This document shows, piece by piece, positions 15,393 through 16,730 of a stretch of DNA of 16,730 nt. The first letter of the stretch is position 1; each line of letters begins with the position of its first letter. The DNA is from CAYSBK01 sp964429265 (GTDB taxonomy: Bacteria; Planctomycetota; Phycisphaerae; Sedimentisphaerales; Anaerobacaceae). The DNA is taken from NCBI GenBank assembly GCA_964429265.1, contig CAYSBK010000036.1, positions 1 through 16,730 on the forward strand, in the 5' to 3' direction. The translations under genes were made by a program, and so were the position numbers. Below the pieces are notes generated by a model. It did no database searches. It was given only the letters and a program-made list of their open reading frames with translations, and was not told the DNA's origin.

Positions 15393-16307
15393 TCAAGGCG
15401 GCCATGGGCTATCGCCGCCCCTGGCCTTTGAGACGACAATACCATCCTTGAAATAAATGCTGTAACTGGATACCGGTCCTGTTTCGTACAGCCACTGCTG
15501 ATCCGGTCCGCCCCTGTTACTTCGGCCCACGCAGTCCGGCGAGCCGAGCAGAAAGAGCACCTCCTCGGGGCTGCAGCCAGTCGAGATTGCCCGGTCTATT
15601 TCGTTGAGATATTCGCTTCGAGTGATGGCCCGGCCTCTTGGCGATGCAGCAGGGTGCTTGAACTTGTAGCTGGCAAGAGCCAGCTGGGGATTGGCTCGGA
15701 GCATCGAATTGAGCTGGTTCAACCTGGCCTGGCTTACAATGGCGATCGTTTTGGTCCTTGAGCCGAACGTCATATTTGTGCCTTTCATATCCTCCCAGGG
15801 GTGAACGTAGGATATGTGATAGATTCCCCGCTCGGAAAAGTCGAAAAGGGCGTGGAGAGGACCGACCCACATCACCAGATAAAGGGACGGCACCTTGTGT
15901 ATCGCCGCCGGCGATGTTATTCGCACAAACCCGCCTTCGGAGTCCCACCCGCTGTTGTACTTCTGGGACTGGCTTGTTGCCGTTCCATCGGGCCCAATGT
16001 GCTCTACAACCAGACCGGCTCCGCCCGTGATTGCGTCTGCAACGATAAAAAAGACGGGGTCCTGGTTTCGCACAGGCTCGATCCGAAATGTCACCTTCAG
16101 CGACGAGGGGGGGCCTGCAAATACGTCCTTTTCGGTTTCCAGCAAAACGTTTACGTAGCCACACCACTGCTGCCGTTCGCAATCGCTGTTTTTCGGATAG
16201 TTTCTGTTTGCATCCGTCGGTTCAGTTGCACCGCCGGCCCAATCGGAGCGTCCGAATAGCACCAATACCAATAGGACCACCTGCGGTAGAATCCTTTCGT
16301 CCTTCAT
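15393..16307 (-). CDS. Secreted protein of unknown function with BamE/SmpA-like C terminus
   Basis: 304 residues. The N terminus has a signal peptide: charged MKDER, hydrophobic VVLLVLVLF, and a small-residue cleavage region AGGA near 24-27. Residues ~45-195 look beta-rich (KVTFRIEPV, GLVVEHIGPDG, SLYLVMWVGPLHALFDF, GIYHISYVHPWEDM) and suggest an Ig-like or sandwich fold. Residues ~230-296 have the pattern of SmpA/OmlA (BamE-like) domains: EYLNEIDRAI, then PEEVLFLLGSPDCVGR, then QWLYET and YSIYFKDGIVVSKA. That match is by pattern only. GGAG lies nine bases before the ATG. The gene stands alone between the two copies of the intergenic repeat, with copy B ending 62 bases upstream of its start. 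The biological role is not recognised. Confidence 0.8.
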   Translation of the reverse strand: MKDERILPQVVLLVLVLFGRSDWAGGATEPTDANRNYPKNSDCERQQWCGYVNVLLETEKDVFAGPPSSLKVTFRIEPVRNQDPVFFIVADAITGGAGLVVEHIGPDGTATSQSQKYNSGWDSEGGFVRITSPAAIHKVPSLYLVMWVGPLHALFDFSERGIYHISYVHPWEDMKGTNMTFGSRTKTIAIVSQARLNQLNSMLRANPQLALASYKFKHPAASPRGRAITRSEYLNEIDRAISTGCSPEEVLFLLGSPDCVGRSNRGGPDQQWLYETGPVSSYSIYFKDGIVVSKARGGDSPWPP

Positions 16308-16369
16308 ATTTCAATACTCCGCTGAAATGAACTGTCCCGTCTGTGGCGTATCGGCAAGTTCGCCGCATA
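16308..16369 (-). promoter_or_regulatory. Short leader of the secreted-protein gene
   Basis: This 62-base segment carries the GGAG ribosome binding site of the gene and joins directly to repeat copy B. No clear -35/-10 pair is seen inside it, so the promoter may lie within or beyond the repeat. In that case the repeat would be part of the 5' leader. Confidence 0.3.
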
Positions 16370-16661
16370 GGCTCTCACAAGCTCACACTAACACGGCCGG
16401 ACAGGTCTTCAGAGCCACGCCTTTTTCAGTACATCAATCGGCAGCATTATTTGACCTGCTTGAATTTTTCGGAACGGGTTCAGGCAGGCTCAAGCTGCAC
16501 ATTTCGAACGTGGAGAAAGCAGTCGCCGCAGCGCGCATTGCCAGCGTTTTGCCGGTTACACACAGTCCGCATGGAGCCACCCCCTGAGCCTGCCCGGCAT
16601 CACACAGATTGCCCCGATTAGCCCTGATAACCGCAGCGTACGCCGCAAAAAAATTTTAGCT
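16370..16661. repeat. Intergenic direct repeat, copy B
   Basis: Second copy, in the same orientation as copy A. It folds slightly better on the plus strand: GGCTCT (16370-16375) with AGAGCC (16411-16416), CCTGCTTGAA with TTCAGGCAGG (one U-G wobble), and TGCCGG (16550-16555) with CCGGCA (16594-16599). In the last stem both bases that differ from copy A turn G-U pairs into G-C pairs. A 3' A/T run resembles that of copy A but is not aligned exactly. On the minus strand the repeat sits just upstream of the secreted-protein gene. Confidence 0.9.
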
Positions 16662-16730
16662 TTGGCGGCTGAAAAATGCAAAAAAGAGGGCACCAGACAC
16701 GTTGGCACTGTGTGTATCGGCCGATGGGCG
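16662..16730. other. Window end, no gene seen
   Basis: The final 69 bases after repeat copy B hold A-rich stretches and no recognisable gene. Whatever gene lies to the right is outside the window. Confidence 0.4.

Noticed and set aside
14931..16661. Repeats as ends of a composite transposon or as attachment sites
   Set aside because: No transposase or integrase, no terminal inverted repeats, no target duplication and no tRNA nearby.

Overview
The window most resembles a chromosomal contig from a Planctomycetota-type bacterium (PVC group, perhaps Phycisphaerae-like). The grounds are circumstantial: moderately high GC, mostly weak Shine-Dalgarno signals, a secreted TPR-like/EF-hand protein, very long Ala/Gln/Glu coiled coils, and a housekeeping gene order that is not proteobacterial. 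No rRNA, tRNA, CRISPR array or transposase was seen.

Left part (1-2560): a minus-strand gene runs off the left edge. It encodes at least 579 residues of almost uninterrupted coiled coil behind a small Cys/His cluster. Upstream of it is a PilZ (c-di-GMP receptor) gene. A roughly 300-base region then separates these from a plus-strand operon.

2561-4158: a Sua5/YrdC domain fused in one reading frame to a low-molecular-weight phosphatase, overlapped by rpiB. This recalls the Bacillus ywlC-ywlE-ywlF order. The phosphatase P-loop carries the Thr typical of protein-arginine phosphatases. A secreted or lipoprotein-like EF-hand protein follows on the minus strand (4188-5570), then accA (5782-6882, minus).

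6883-7119: a divergent control region between accA and tyrA. Each leader carries a hairpin followed by seven T in the sense direction, which suggests attenuation. tyrA-purL-purQ (7120-11674) form a tight operon. PurL carries two PurS-like repeats at its N terminus, while the glutaminase PurQ is separate. A convergent CNT-type nucleoside transporter and folC follow on the minus strand (11717-14500).

Right part (14501-16730): mostly non-coding. It holds a strong bidirectional terminator and two direct copies, about 93% identical over 244 bp, of a roughly 290-bp intergenic repeat. The copies flank a gene for a secreted protein with a BamE/SmpA-like C terminus. The repeat carries a shared open frame, but its substitutions do not look like protein selection. 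It is the most promising candidate here for something undescribed: a dispersed structured element or leader RNA.
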